Positions 18,369 to 27,187 of a stretch of DNA of 45,959 nt are shown in pieces. Position 1 is the first letter of the stretch. Every line of letters begins with the position of its first letter. The position numbers and the translations under genes are program-made. This DNA comes from Verrucomicrobiia bacterium Tous-C2TDCM (GTDB taxonomy: Bacteria > Verrucomicrobiota > Verrucomicrobiia > Verrucomicrobiales > DEV007), in the NCBI GenBank assembly GCA_002288445.1, contig NEUQ01000003.1:1-45959 (forward strand), in the 5' to 3' direction. The notes under the pieces are model-generated. The model made no database searches. It was given only the letters and a program-made list of their open reading frames with translations, and was not told the origin of the DNA.

Positions 18369-21300
18369 CTACTGCCGGGGCACGGCGCGGATCGGCGCAG
18401 GGCCCGGTGCCGACGGCACCTCCTCTTCCCCGAGGAGTCCCTTGAGCAGATCGGTCACGACCGGGTCAAGCTTGAGACCCGTCGCTTCCTCGAGCGTTCC
18501 CGTGATCACCGCAGCGGCATTTTCCGATCCGACCAGTTCCCTAAGTCCCCCGAGGGACCCCGTCGAGGTTCCCAACACTTCTCCCAATCCCACGGCGGCG
18601 AACTCGACAGGAAAACGACGGATCTTCAAGACGGGGCGATCGAGCGGACCCGACCCTTCGACCTCGATGGATTTGTCCTTCAACCCGGTCGCGGCGGCGA
18701 GCGCGGGCTCCAGATCGGCGGTGGTGACAAAGGAAATCGTTTTCGAGCTGAGGTTCACATTTCCATTCGTGACGTAGCGCGAAGCAGAATGGCGCACGGT
18801 GAGATCACTGGTGACGAGCACTCCCGATTCAAGCAGGTAGCTACCTGAGACCACGCCACCGCCTTTGAAGCCGAAGGCCGGGACGACTTTGCCGATCATC
18901 TCCTGAACCGGGCCGATCGCGGGGAACGAGGCGATGTCTGCTTCCTCGATGCGAAGGTTTCCACCCCCGTTGAGGCTCGCGGTATCGGCGTTGCCGGTGC
19001 CGCGGAAGACCAGGCTGAGACGACCTTCCACCCCGCCGACTGTGCCACCGAACCACCCCCCGGCCTTTTTCAGGTCCATCCCGGTGATCTCGACGAGACC
19101 AGTGAAGGGCCGTTGATCGCGAATCAAATGGGTGGCCCCGTTGAAGTGAACCTGGCCTCCGAAGAGATCGCCGGCGGCGTCATTTGTCTCGAGCGCGCCT
19201 CGATCATACGAGAACTGCCCACGGAGGTCCGACAGGGGCAGTTCGCGCCCTTCATCAACGTAAACGAACCCACCTCGATGCTCGTATCGAATCTTGAGCT
19301 CGGCGTTGGCGGGGTCTCCGAGTGGCATCTCACCACTGATGCGGAGCGCGGGGGCGTCGGCGAGCCGGACCGACTTGAAGAAATCGGCCCGAGTCGGATC
19401 AATGGACGTGATCAGCGCGATGGGATCGATGGTCGACTGGAGGCTCTCGATACGCAGTTTCTGCTCGGCCATGTCGATCGCGAACTCCGCGGTGATCATG
19501 CCCTCGCCGTAGCCGACCTGCACGTTCGGAAACCGAAGTTCGCCGGTCTTGGGATCGACGCGGAAGGAGGCGGAAAGACTCTCGAAGCGGATCCCGCGCC
19601 AGTTGAGATCGGATCCCCCAACGGTTCCCTCGATCGTGGCGAGATCGGGCTCCTCGGCATCCATTTCGAAGGAAAGGTCGAGGAGCGGAGGCAACGAACC
19701 ACTCCCTTCGATCCCCAGCCATGGCTGCGCGGCTCGAAACCCGGAGAAGTCCAGGGAGGCCAGCAACGATGCCTTTTCACCGGAAGCAGGAGCGTCCGCG
19801 GAGGTGACGGGCGGAGAGGTGGATTTGTCAGGCAAACGCACGATACCGTCGAGATCGACCCGCAGACCACCGACCCGGGCGGTGAGCCGCTCGACAGTCA
19901 CAGCCGAGGCATCGGCGAAGATCTCGCCGTCAACTCCATTGATCTCGGCAAAGAGTTCACCTTTTTGAAAAAGCGTCACCTTGGAATCGCGCAGGGAAAA
20001 CTCCGCGGCACCCAACGCGTCCGTTTGGCTCGCGAGCGAGAGAAGATCGATATTGATCCCGAGTCCGGCCACCTTGATCGCTGGTCGCGCTTTGGTGGCG
20101 TCGTCGTAGAAGGTCACCTCATCCAGAACGACGCCGCGCGGAAACTCGTATCGCCACTTCCCATAATCGAGGGGGATGCCCCGCTCCTCAAGTCGGGCCG
20201 CGATCAGAGAGGTCAGCCCCTCCTCAAAGTCCCCGAATCTCGACCACGCATAGGCCGCCGCCCCACCCACCACCGTGAGCAACAGGACTGTGGATAAGAA
20301 AAAGACCGTGGCGAAAACCGTCCAGCAACCGGCTTTCTTTTTTGTCTCCGCGCCGACGGACACGACCTCAGCAACAGAGGCGCTTTCCGAGATCGAGAGG
20401 GCACTCCCGGTAACGAATGCAGGCCCGACCGGCTCCTCAGGATCGAGCGTCTTCGCCCCATCGTCCGACCTCACTTCTTCGACGGAATCCGGCTCGGCCG
20501 GAGCGGTCTCATCTTCTGGTTGCAGCGGCTTCAAGCCTCTCTCGACCGGCTCAATGGCGACGATCGCCTCTTCGGATCCCGTTGACTCGGCCCCCGATTC
20601 GGTGCGGGCGATGGGAATGGCCACGGCCGTTTCGACGCCCTGCATCTGTTGCGGTGCCACCGACTCTTCGCTGGCGGCGAGGCCCGAGTCGAATGAAACC
20701 TCGACGATCTCCTCTTGGTGAGCCTCCGCGAGTTCCGGCTCCGCCTGAGGACTTTGAGCTGTCGGGGACAAGAGTATCGGTGGAACATCGGACTCGGACT
20801 CGGACTCGGACTCGGACTCGGACTCGAATCGAAGAGCCGCCTCCGGCTTCGACTCGCCCTTCTTCGGGAGATCCGGGATGTCGAAAACGATCTCCTCCAC
20901 CGTCTCCACCGTCTCCACCGTCTCCACCGTCTCCACCGTCTCCACCGTCTCCACCGTCTCCACCGTCTCCACCGTCTCCACCGTCTCCACCGTCTCCACC
21001 GTCTCAATGGTCAAAGGATCTTCGCCACCTACCGGAGTTTCTTCGGCTGGGGCAGCATCGATGCCATCGAAAAAATCGTCGAGTCCTCCGCCAGCCTTCT
21101 CCAATGCTTCGCGGCGCTGGCGTTTCACAGAACTTGCAGCCAACTCAAAGTCCGAGATCGGATCCTCGACCGTGAGGGAGAGGTCGGCTTCCTCCTCGAC
21201 CTCAACCAACTTGGAGAAATCGGACACCTCGCCAATCCCGTAACTTTTCGCCGGCAGGGGCAAATCGCCCATTTCCGTCAAGGCCTCTCTCGGGTCAGTT

Positions 21301-21575
21301 CTGGCAATCGGCAGGGAAAGATCCTCCTGATCAAGGTGCGGCAGCGGCTTCTTGCGCCGAGGGGCTTCGAACTCAATCCCATCCTCAAGACGACGATTGC
21401 CGGACTTCGATTTTTCGGCGGTGAAAGGCTCGTCCCACCATTTCGGAAGGGGATCGATCTCCTCTCCCTCGATCGGTCCGAGCGCGAGTTCCTCCCCTGC
21501 CGAGATTCCGGGAATGTCCGTGGTGGTCTCGGCCGCCTCATCCGCGCCTTCGTTACCGCTTGCTTTTTCGCTCAT
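18369..21575 (-). CDS. AsmA-like protein with acidic low-complexity cytoplasmic N-terminal region
   Basis: Starts MSEKASGNEGADEAAE; low-complexity region with (ES)n and (TVE)n; TM CWTVFATVFFLSTVLLLTVVGGAAAYAW; C-terminal AsmA-like repeats ending in GPLDRPVLKIRRFP. Confidence 0.7.
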   Translation of the reverse strand: MSEKASGNEGADEAAETTTDIPGISAGEELALGPIEGEEIDPLPKWWDEPFTAEKSKSGNRRLEDGIEFEAPRRKKPLPHLDQEDLSLPIARTDPREALTEMGDLPLPAKSYGIGEVSDFSKLVEVEEEADLSLTVEDPISDFELAASSVKRQRREALEKAGGGLDDFFDGIDAAPAEETPVGGEDPLTIETVETVETVETVETVETVETVETVETVETVETVETVEEIVFDIPDLPKKGESKPEAALRFESESESESESESDVPPILLSPTAQSPQAEPELAEAHQEEIVEVSFDSGLAASEESVAPQQMQGVETAVAIPIARTESGAESTGSEEAIVAIEPVERGLKPLQPEDETAPAEPDSVEEVRSDDGAKTLDPEEPVGPAFVTGSALSISESASVAEVVSVGAETKKKAGCWTVFATVFFLSTVLLLTVVGGAAAYAWSRFGDFEEGLTSLIAARLEERGIPLDYGKWRYEFPRGVVLDEVTFYDDATKARPAIKVAGLGINIDLLSLASQTDALGAAEFSLRDSKVTLFQKGELFAEINGVDGEIFADASAVTVERLTARVGGLRVDLDGIVRLPDKSTSPPVTSADAPASGEKASLLASLDFSGFRAAQPWLGIEGSGSLPPLLDLSFEMDAEEPDLATIEGTVGGSDLNWRGIRFESLSASFRVDPKTGELRFPNVQVGYGEGMITAEFAIDMAEQKLRIESLQSTIDPIALITSIDPTRADFFKSVRLADAPALRISGEMPLGDPANAELKIRYEHRGGFVYVDEGRELPLSDLRGQFSYDRGALETNDAAGDLFGGQVHFNGATHLIRDQRPFTGLVEITGMDLKKAGGWFGGTVGGVEGRLSLVFRGTGNADTASLNGGGNLRIEEADIASFPAIGPVQEMIGKVVPAFGFKGGGVVSGSYLLESGVLVTSDLTVRHSASRYVTNGNVNLSSKTISFVTTADLEPALAAATGLKDKSIEVEGSGPLDRPVLKIRRFPVEFAAVGLGEVLGTSTGSLGGLRELVGSENAAAVITGTLEEATGLKLDPVVTDLLKGLLGEEEVPSAPGPAPIRAVPRQ
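20791..20826 (-). repeat. 6-bp microsatellite (gactcg)x6 encoding ESESES
   Basis: Read directly: gactcg repeated 6 times, in frame with the 18369-21575 CDS. Confidence 0.9.
20902..21000 (-). repeat. 9-bp minisatellite (gtctccacc)x11 encoding (VET)n
   Basis: Eleven perfect copies of gtctccacc; the minus-strand translation is TVETVETVE... Confidence 0.95.
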
Positions 21576-21629
21576 GACTCTGCAAAACTCTTCCCGAACC
21601 CGGAAACTCCTCAACTTCAACCTTTCCCA

Positions 21630-22682
21630 ATGATCCGCAATCTGAACCTATCGCGTTGCCTTGCTCTTTTCCCCGCCCTGCTGGCGGCGACAACCTCCCT
21701 TGGGACCGCGCAAGATAGCCGGAATTTTCCCACCCTCGGCGAAATCATCCGCAACGATCCTGCCCTCGACGCCCTGTTGTCGTCCAACGCAACGGTCGAG
21801 GTGCTCTCCTCCGGTTTTGCCTGGTCGGAGGGCCCAGTCTGGGTGAGGGAGCAAGGCCACGAGTTCGGCGGCTACGTGCTCTTTTCCGATATACCGAACA
21901 ACCGCGTGGTTCGCTGGGATGAGGGCATCGGCGCCAAGACCTGGCTGCAACCCTCGGGCTACACCGGGGCCGCGGACTACGGTGGGGAACCGGGCTGCAA
22001 CGGTCTACTGCTCGATGGGAAAGGCCAGCTGGTTTCCTGCGAACACGGCGACCGCCGCCTCTCCGTCCTCACCAAGGGCGGAGGCAAGCGCACCCTCGTC
22101 GACCATTTCGAAGGCAAGCGCCTCAACAGTCCGAACGACGCCTGCCTCGGCGCCGACGGGAAAACGATCTATTTCACCGATCCGCCCTATGGACTGCCGA
22201 AGCGATGGGAGGATCCCATGCGCGAACTCGACTTCTGCGGTGTCTACCGCCTCGCTCCCGATGGAAAACTGACCCTCCTGACCAAGGAAATGACACGACC
22301 CAACGGAATCGCCTTCTCACCGGATTTCCAAACACTCTACGTGGCCCAATCAGACCCCGAGGCGGCGATCTGGAAGGCCTTCCCAGTGAAGCAGGACGGA
22401 ACACTGGGAGAGAGCCGGGTGGTCTACGACGCCACCGCCGCCGTGAAGGACGGACTCCCCGGCCTGCCCGATGGCCTCAAGATCGATAAGGACGGTAACC
22501 TCTGGGCAACTGGTCCCGGTGGCGTCTATATACTCACGCCCCAAGGCAAGCTCCTCGGCCGCATTTCAACGGGCGAGCGCACTGCCAATTGCGCCTGGGG
22601 CGGCGACGGCAGCGTGCTTTACCTGACCGCGGACATGTATCTGTGTCGTATCCAAACACAGACCAAGGGCGCGGGCTGGTGA
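21630..22682 (+). CDS. SMP-30/gluconolactonase/LRE family protein
   Basis: Signal peptide; FAWSEGPVWV, LFSDIPNNRVVRWDE, NSPNDACLGADGKTIYFTDPPYGL, RPNGIAFSPDFQTLYVA, GLPDGLKIDKDGNLWAT. Confidence 0.9.
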   Translation: MIRNLNLSRCLALFPALLAATTSLGTAQDSRNFPTLGEIIRNDPALDALLSSNATVEVLSSGFAWSEGPVWVREQGHEFGGYVLFSDIPNNRVVRWDEGIGAKTWLQPSGYTGAADYGGEPGCNGLLLDGKGQLVSCEHGDRRLSVLTKGGGKRTLVDHFEGKRLNSPNDACLGADGKTIYFTDPPYGLPKRWEDPMRELDFCGVYRLAPDGKLTLLTKEMTRPNGIAFSPDFQTLYVAQSDPEAAIWKAFPVKQDGTLGESRVVYDATAAVKDGLPGLPDGLKIDKDGNLWATGPGGVYILTPQGKLLGRISTGERTANCAWGGDGSVLYLTADMYLCRIQTQTKGAGW

Positions 22683-22927
22683 AATGGTTCAACCGCCCCG
22701 CCAACGGACCCCAAGAAATGGACTGGAAATGCAATATCGACCGCAGGGGGCGCTACCTTCGTGGCTCCATTGGGATTCTGATGCTCGCGAGTGGAGTCTA
22801 CCTCGTGGGCTGGAGCGACCACGCCTTCTGGGGGTGTGGTGCCATCGCCGGTGGGGCCTTCGCGATTTTTGAAGCGATCAAAGGCTGGTGCGCGGTCCGG
22901 GCGATGGGAATCGACACGCCGCTTTGA
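22679..22927 (+). CDS. Small membrane protein, DUF2892/YgaP-like
   Basis: MDWKCNIDRRGRYLRGSIGILMLASGVYLVGWSDHAFWGCGAIAGGAFAIFEAIKGWCAVRAMGIDTPL. Start is GTG 22679 (overlapping the upstream stop) or ATG 22718. Confidence 0.7.
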   Translation: MKWFNRPANGPQEMDWKCNIDRRGRYLRGSIGILMLASGVYLVGWSDHAFWGCGAIAGGAFAIFEAIKGWCAVRAMGIDTPL

Positions 22928-23015
22928 GGTTCGGGATCCGGAAGATCGAACGCGCCCCCTTCATCCCCTGAATACCTCCCTTGCGGCGCGGATTCGGAAC
23001 TGGCATCGTTGCGGG

Positions 23016-26000
23016 ATGTCCTCTCCCTGCTCGCGCGCACTTCTGGTTCTCCTAGGACTTTCGACGCCCCTCCGAGCTCAGGACGCGGTCGTCGACGAGG
23101 GGCTAGTCGTTTCCCAAGCCCTCCTCCCCGGGCTGGTGGAACACCCCGTGATGGCCGCCTTCGACGATCGGGGCCGCCTCTTCATTGCCGAAAATGCGGG
23201 CATCAATTTGAACAAGGAGGAACTTCTCAAGGAGAAACCAAACTCCATCAAGCTAGTCGAGGATACGGATCGGGACGGAGTCTTCGATAAGGCGACCCTG
23301 TTTGCCGATGGCATGACATTTCCCCAGGGTGCTCTCTGGGTATACGACTCGCTTTATGTCATGTCGCCTCCGAGCCTCTGGCGTTTTGCCGACGAGGATG
23401 GCGATGGCCACGCCGAGGTGCGCGAAGAGTTAGCCACCGGCTTCGATTTCACCGGCAACGCCGCGGACGTGCACGGCCCCTTCCTCCATCCGAACGGGCG
23501 ACTTTACTGGTGCCACGGCCGCAAGGGGTTCGCCATCCCAGACAGCGATACCGGCCAGATCACGGAGCAGGGAAAAGCTGCGCGGATCTGGTCTTCGCAA
23601 CCGGGCGGTGGCGAGGTCGAGTCCTTCGCCGGCGGCGGGATGGACAACCCCGTCGAAATCGACTTCACCGACGAAGGCGAGATCGTTGGGACGGTCAATC
23701 TCTTCTACGGCCGGCCTCGCGGCGACGTGCTCGTTCACTGGATCCACGGTGGAGTCTACCCACGCTACGATCAGGGTCAGGTCACCGCTGAATTCCGACG
23801 CACCGGTGAACTGCTCGGCCATGCCCACCATTTCGGCCACGTCGCTGTCTCGGGGATGTGCCGCTACCGAAGCGGAGCCCTCAATCCCTCTTGGACTGAC
23901 GGGTGGATCGTGACGCATTTCAACACCGGTGAACTCACCCTGACAAATCTCCAACCGCGGGGATCGAGCCTTGTCGGCAAGGAAACCCGGACGATCTTTC
24001 GCGCCCTCAAGCCCGACACCCACCTCACCGACGTCCTCGAGGATCGGAACGGCGATCTCCTTGTCATTGACACGGGAGGATGGTTCCGCAACGGGTGCCC
24101 CACCTCACAGATCGCGAAACCCGAAGTCGCCGGCACGATCTACCGCATTTCAAAAAAGGACACGCCGCACGTGGCACCGCCTGCCCCGGATTGGGGGGAA
24201 CTCTCCTCCGAACAGGTCTCGACCTTTCTCTCCGCCCCCGAAGACTGGCTTCGCGAACGCGCCATCACCGAACTCGCAGTGAGAGGTGCCCCGGCTATCC
24301 CCGAACTTGAGCGCGTCCTCACCGCCGGAGAAGCGGACACGACCGCCCGCATCAGCGCCGTCTGGACGTTGGCACGGATGAAGTTCTCCGAGTCGGCGGA
24401 TCTCATCCACGGTGCCCTTACCGATCCTGAGGCGGGCGTTCGCCAGACCGCCTGCAATGCCATTGCCGTGACCCGCACCTGGCAGAAGGTCGCTTCGAAC
24501 CAACCCGCGGAGCGCGCCGTCGAACTGGAGCGTAACGCGACGATCTCCGGTGCCCTCGCCGCCATCGTCCGAGGCGATGAGCCCCCGGTGGCTCGCGCCG
24601 CCGCCGCCGCGCTTGGACGCATGGCCGAATTCCGGGCCATCGGAGCCCTCACCGGCCGCCTCGGCCGCAGTGCCGGAGACCGTTTCCTGGAACACGCCCT
24701 TATCTACGCCCTCATCGAAATCGACGACTTCGAAGCGACCCGCGAAGGCCTGAAAGCCGGAGATCCCGCCGTTCTTTCCGGGACCTTGAGAGCCCTCGAC
24801 GGCATGGCCTCGTCGGAACTCGAGGTGCTCGACGTCCTCCCGCATCTGGAGTCAACCGATCCCGTCTTGGGCGAGACCGCCCTCGCCATCGCCCTCGACC
24901 ACCCCGAGTGGGATGCGGCCCTCGCCAACGCTTTCTTCGCCTGGGACAACTCGATCGATGAGACGCGCCGCGGCATCCTCCGCCGGGTTGTGCCCGCCCA
25001 TGCTTCCTCGCCACCGATCCTCGGTTACCTTGGAAACCTGATCGGATCGTCGGATGTGGCCCTTCGTCGCCTCGGCCTCGAATTGATCGCGCTCTCCCCT
25101 GGCATTCCTTTTCAGGAAGAATGGGAGACCGTTTTCGAGACCATCCTCGGAGCCGACACCGGCACCGAGAACCTCACCGCCGCTCTCGCCGCTCTCGCCT
25201 CGAGCCAAACCGCCCGTTTCGGGGCCCCGCTCGAGGCTATCTGCAAGGATGTCGCTCGCCAACCGGAAGTTCGCCTCGCTGCCGCCAAGGCTCTGGTCGG
25301 CGCCAAAGGGCCGGTCGATCCCGCCGCTTTTGATCTTGCTGAGTCGATTCTGAAACCCGACGGCGCGGCCGATCTCCGCGGACAGGCGATCGATCTGCTG
25401 ACCCGTTCGACCCTCGCGCCGGCGGAGCGCGACCGTCTCGTTCCCCTGCTGGGAAGTTTCAACCCGATTGAATGGGGGGCATTCCCCGATCTTTTCCGGA
25501 CCATCGATACGCCAGATCAGGCGCTTCTCCTCGCCGAGGCTCTAGTCGTTTCGCCCTTGATCGGCAACCCTGAGCCAGAGACATGGCGCAAGCGCTTTGA
25601 AAAATATCCCGATGCCCTTGCCAAAATCGATTCGCGTCTCGATTCCCTCGCCGCCGACCGCGCCGGGCGCAATCAGAGGCTCGAGGCCCTCGCCACGACA
25701 GTCACCGAGGCCGACCCCGCCAAAGGGGAGAAGGTTTTCCTTTCCGGCAAAGGAGCCTGTCTCGTCTGTCACCAGGTCGGCGGGAACGGTGGCCGAATCG
25801 GTCCCGACCTCAGCACGATCGGCCGCATCCGCAGCGCACGCGACCTTTACGAGTCAGTCCTTTTCCCCAGCGAATCGATCGCGCGGGATTTCGAAACCTA
25901 CGAGGTCGGGATCAAGTCTTCGGGACAGGTCCGCGTCGGCCTCATCCATGGGCAGACCGAGCGCGGCCTCGAACTTGTCAGCCTTGGCGGCCAAAAGGAG

Positions 26001-26129
26001 AAAATCCCGCACACCGATATCACCACACTGAGGCGGGTCCCCCTGTCTCTGATGCCGATGGGACTGGATCAGACCCTGTCTGCCGAAGAGCTGCGCGACT
26101 TGGTCGCATGGCTCCTCTCCAGGAAGTGA
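23016..26129 (+). CDS. PVC-type membrane-bound dehydrogenase with HEAT repeats and C-terminal heme-binding domain
   Basis: N-terminal NHL/PQQ-like propeller (AAFDDRGRLFIAENAGIN...DTDRDGVFDKATLFADGMTFPQGALW), HEAT-like middle, C-terminal GEKVFLSGKGACLVCHQVGGNGGRIGPDLSTIGRIRSARDLYESVLFPSESI. Confidence 0.9.
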   Translation: MSSPCSRALLVLLGLSTPLRAQDAVVDEGLVVSQALLPGLVEHPVMAAFDDRGRLFIAENAGINLNKEELLKEKPNSIKLVEDTDRDGVFDKATLFADGMTFPQGALWVYDSLYVMSPPSLWRFADEDGDGHAEVREELATGFDFTGNAADVHGPFLHPNGRLYWCHGRKGFAIPDSDTGQITEQGKAARIWSSQPGGGEVESFAGGGMDNPVEIDFTDEGEIVGTVNLFYGRPRGDVLVHWIHGGVYPRYDQGQVTAEFRRTGELLGHAHHFGHVAVSGMCRYRSGALNPSWTDGWIVTHFNTGELTLTNLQPRGSSLVGKETRTIFRALKPDTHLTDVLEDRNGDLLVIDTGGWFRNGCPTSQIAKPEVAGTIYRISKKDTPHVAPPAPDWGELSSEQVSTFLSAPEDWLRERAITELAVRGAPAIPELERVLTAGEADTTARISAVWTLARMKFSESADLIHGALTDPEAGVRQTACNAIAVTRTWQKVASNQPAERAVELERNATISGALAAIVRGDEPPVARAAAAALGRMAEFRAIGALTGRLGRSAGDRFLEHALIYALIEIDDFEATREGLKAGDPAVLSGTLRALDGMASSELEVLDVLPHLESTDPVLGETALAIALDHPEWDAALANAFFAWDNSIDETRRGILRRVVPAHASSPPILGYLGNLIGSSDVALRRLGLELIALSPGIPFQEEWETVFETILGADTGTENLTAALAALASSQTARFGAPLEAICKDVARQPEVRLAAAKALVGAKGPVDPAAFDLAESILKPDGAADLRGQAIDLLTRSTLAPAERDRLVPLLGSFNPIEWGAFPDLFRTIDTPDQALLLAEALVVSPLIGNPEPETWRKRFEKYPDALAKIDSRLDSLAADRAGRNQRLEALATTVTEADPAKGEKVFLSGKGACLVCHQVGGNGGRIGPDLSTIGRIRSARDLYESVLFPSESIARDFETYEVGIKSSGQVRVGLIHGQTERGLELVSLGGQKEKIPHTDITTLRRVPLSLMPMGLDQTLSAEELRDLVAWLLSRK

Positions 26130-26132
26130 CGT

Positions 26133-27038
26133 TTACCTCAAGCCGGTCGCGAACTGGTCTCGAAACGGATTCGTGACCCGAATCTCAAGCATCTCCTCGT
26201 TATCCCATGAGAGGGAGGCCATCGTCGCCGGATGGCTCTGGAACTCGTGCAGAAGCACTCCGTTTTTCAGGATGCGGACCCAGATGCCCTTGATCGTATC
26301 GCGGGAGAACTCTCGTTCACCGCGCATCGGCACGTATTCGTAGGTGTGCAGCGCCAGCGGCGGCGTGTCGAACTCAATCTCATCATTGAAGTGCATTTCG
26401 GGCAGGTCGACGAGCTGGCCCTCCTGTTGATTACCACCCTTGCCCGGAGCAACGATCGTCTTCGCGATCTCGACCTCGTCGTCGAAAACAATACGATACT
26501 CGAGCTGCGCGCCACTGAGCGCGTGGCGGGTCAGGTTGGTGACTTTCACCCGGTAGGACCACTGCGAAGACTTCAGGTCCCGCCCCGCCGACATAAAGGT
26601 GTCGGAATCGAGCAAGGTCTTGGTCGCGGTGACGGCAAAATTGAAAGCAACCCCTCCCGGGCCTTGGTCCATCCAATGGCGGACCCGCTCTTCGGTGTAA
26701 TGGTCGAGGTTGGCAAGAGGAACCTCGAATTGCCGCCCGTCTCCCATCCGCTCGATCATCACGGTTTCTTCCGTGGCCGAAATCAACTTCGCCTCGATCT
26801 CCTGACCGGAGACGCTCCGCAACGTCATCACGGCATCGAGGGTCTGGGGACTGCGCCGGCCGCCAGGATCGACGACGGCGACTCTCCGGGTTTTCTCCTC
26901 CCCTGCCGGTTCACTCGCTTGTGCCAGCGCTCTTGAAAAAGGCCAGAAGGTCACGATCAAGGCAAGGGCCAAGGGAAAAATTCGCCGGACCGGATTTGGC
27001 CTGCTGGCGTGAATTGGGGCGTGCGGATTCCTTTTCAC
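26133..27038 (-). CDS. Secreted protein with SHD1-like domain
   Basis: Signal-like VRRIFPLALALIVTFWPFSRALAQ; MTLRSVSGQEIEAKLISATEETVMIERMGDGRQFEVPLANLDHYTEERVRHWM resembles SHD1. GTG 27038 chosen; starts up to 27191 are possible. Confidence 0.65.
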   Translation of the reverse strand: MKRNPHAPIHASRPNPVRRIFPLALALIVTFWPFSRALAQASEPAGEEKTRRVAVVDPGGRRSPQTLDAVMTLRSVSGQEIEAKLISATEETVMIERMGDGRQFEVPLANLDHYTEERVRHWMDQGPGGVAFNFAVTATKTLLDSDTFMSAGRDLKSSQWSYRVKVTNLTRHALSGAQLEYRIVFDDEVEIAKTIVAPGKGGNQQEGQLVDLPEMHFNDEIEFDTPPLALHTYEYVPMRGEREFSRDTIKGIWVRILKNGVLLHEFQSHPATMASLSWDNEEMLEIRVTNPFRDQFATGLR

Positions 27039-27187
27039 TTTAGAAAGTTCGGCCCGAAAAGGCACCCTAACAATGGCGTTAACCCGCATCACTCGATCAC
27101 GGGCCGATTTCTTCAAAGAAACGTTTCGGGAAACTCGATCACGATCTCCGGGCCGCGGGGAGGCCGACTCGAGGGAGAGTGCGGGCT

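Noticed and set aside
19113-20297. 394-aa plus-strand ORF opposite the second AsmA-like gene
   Set aside because: Shadow ORF without recognisable domains; the minus frame has a TM helix and AsmA-like repeats.
20902-21000. CRISPR-like array
   Set aside because: The 9-bp unit repeats contiguously without spacers and is in frame as (VET)n, so it is a coding minisatellite.
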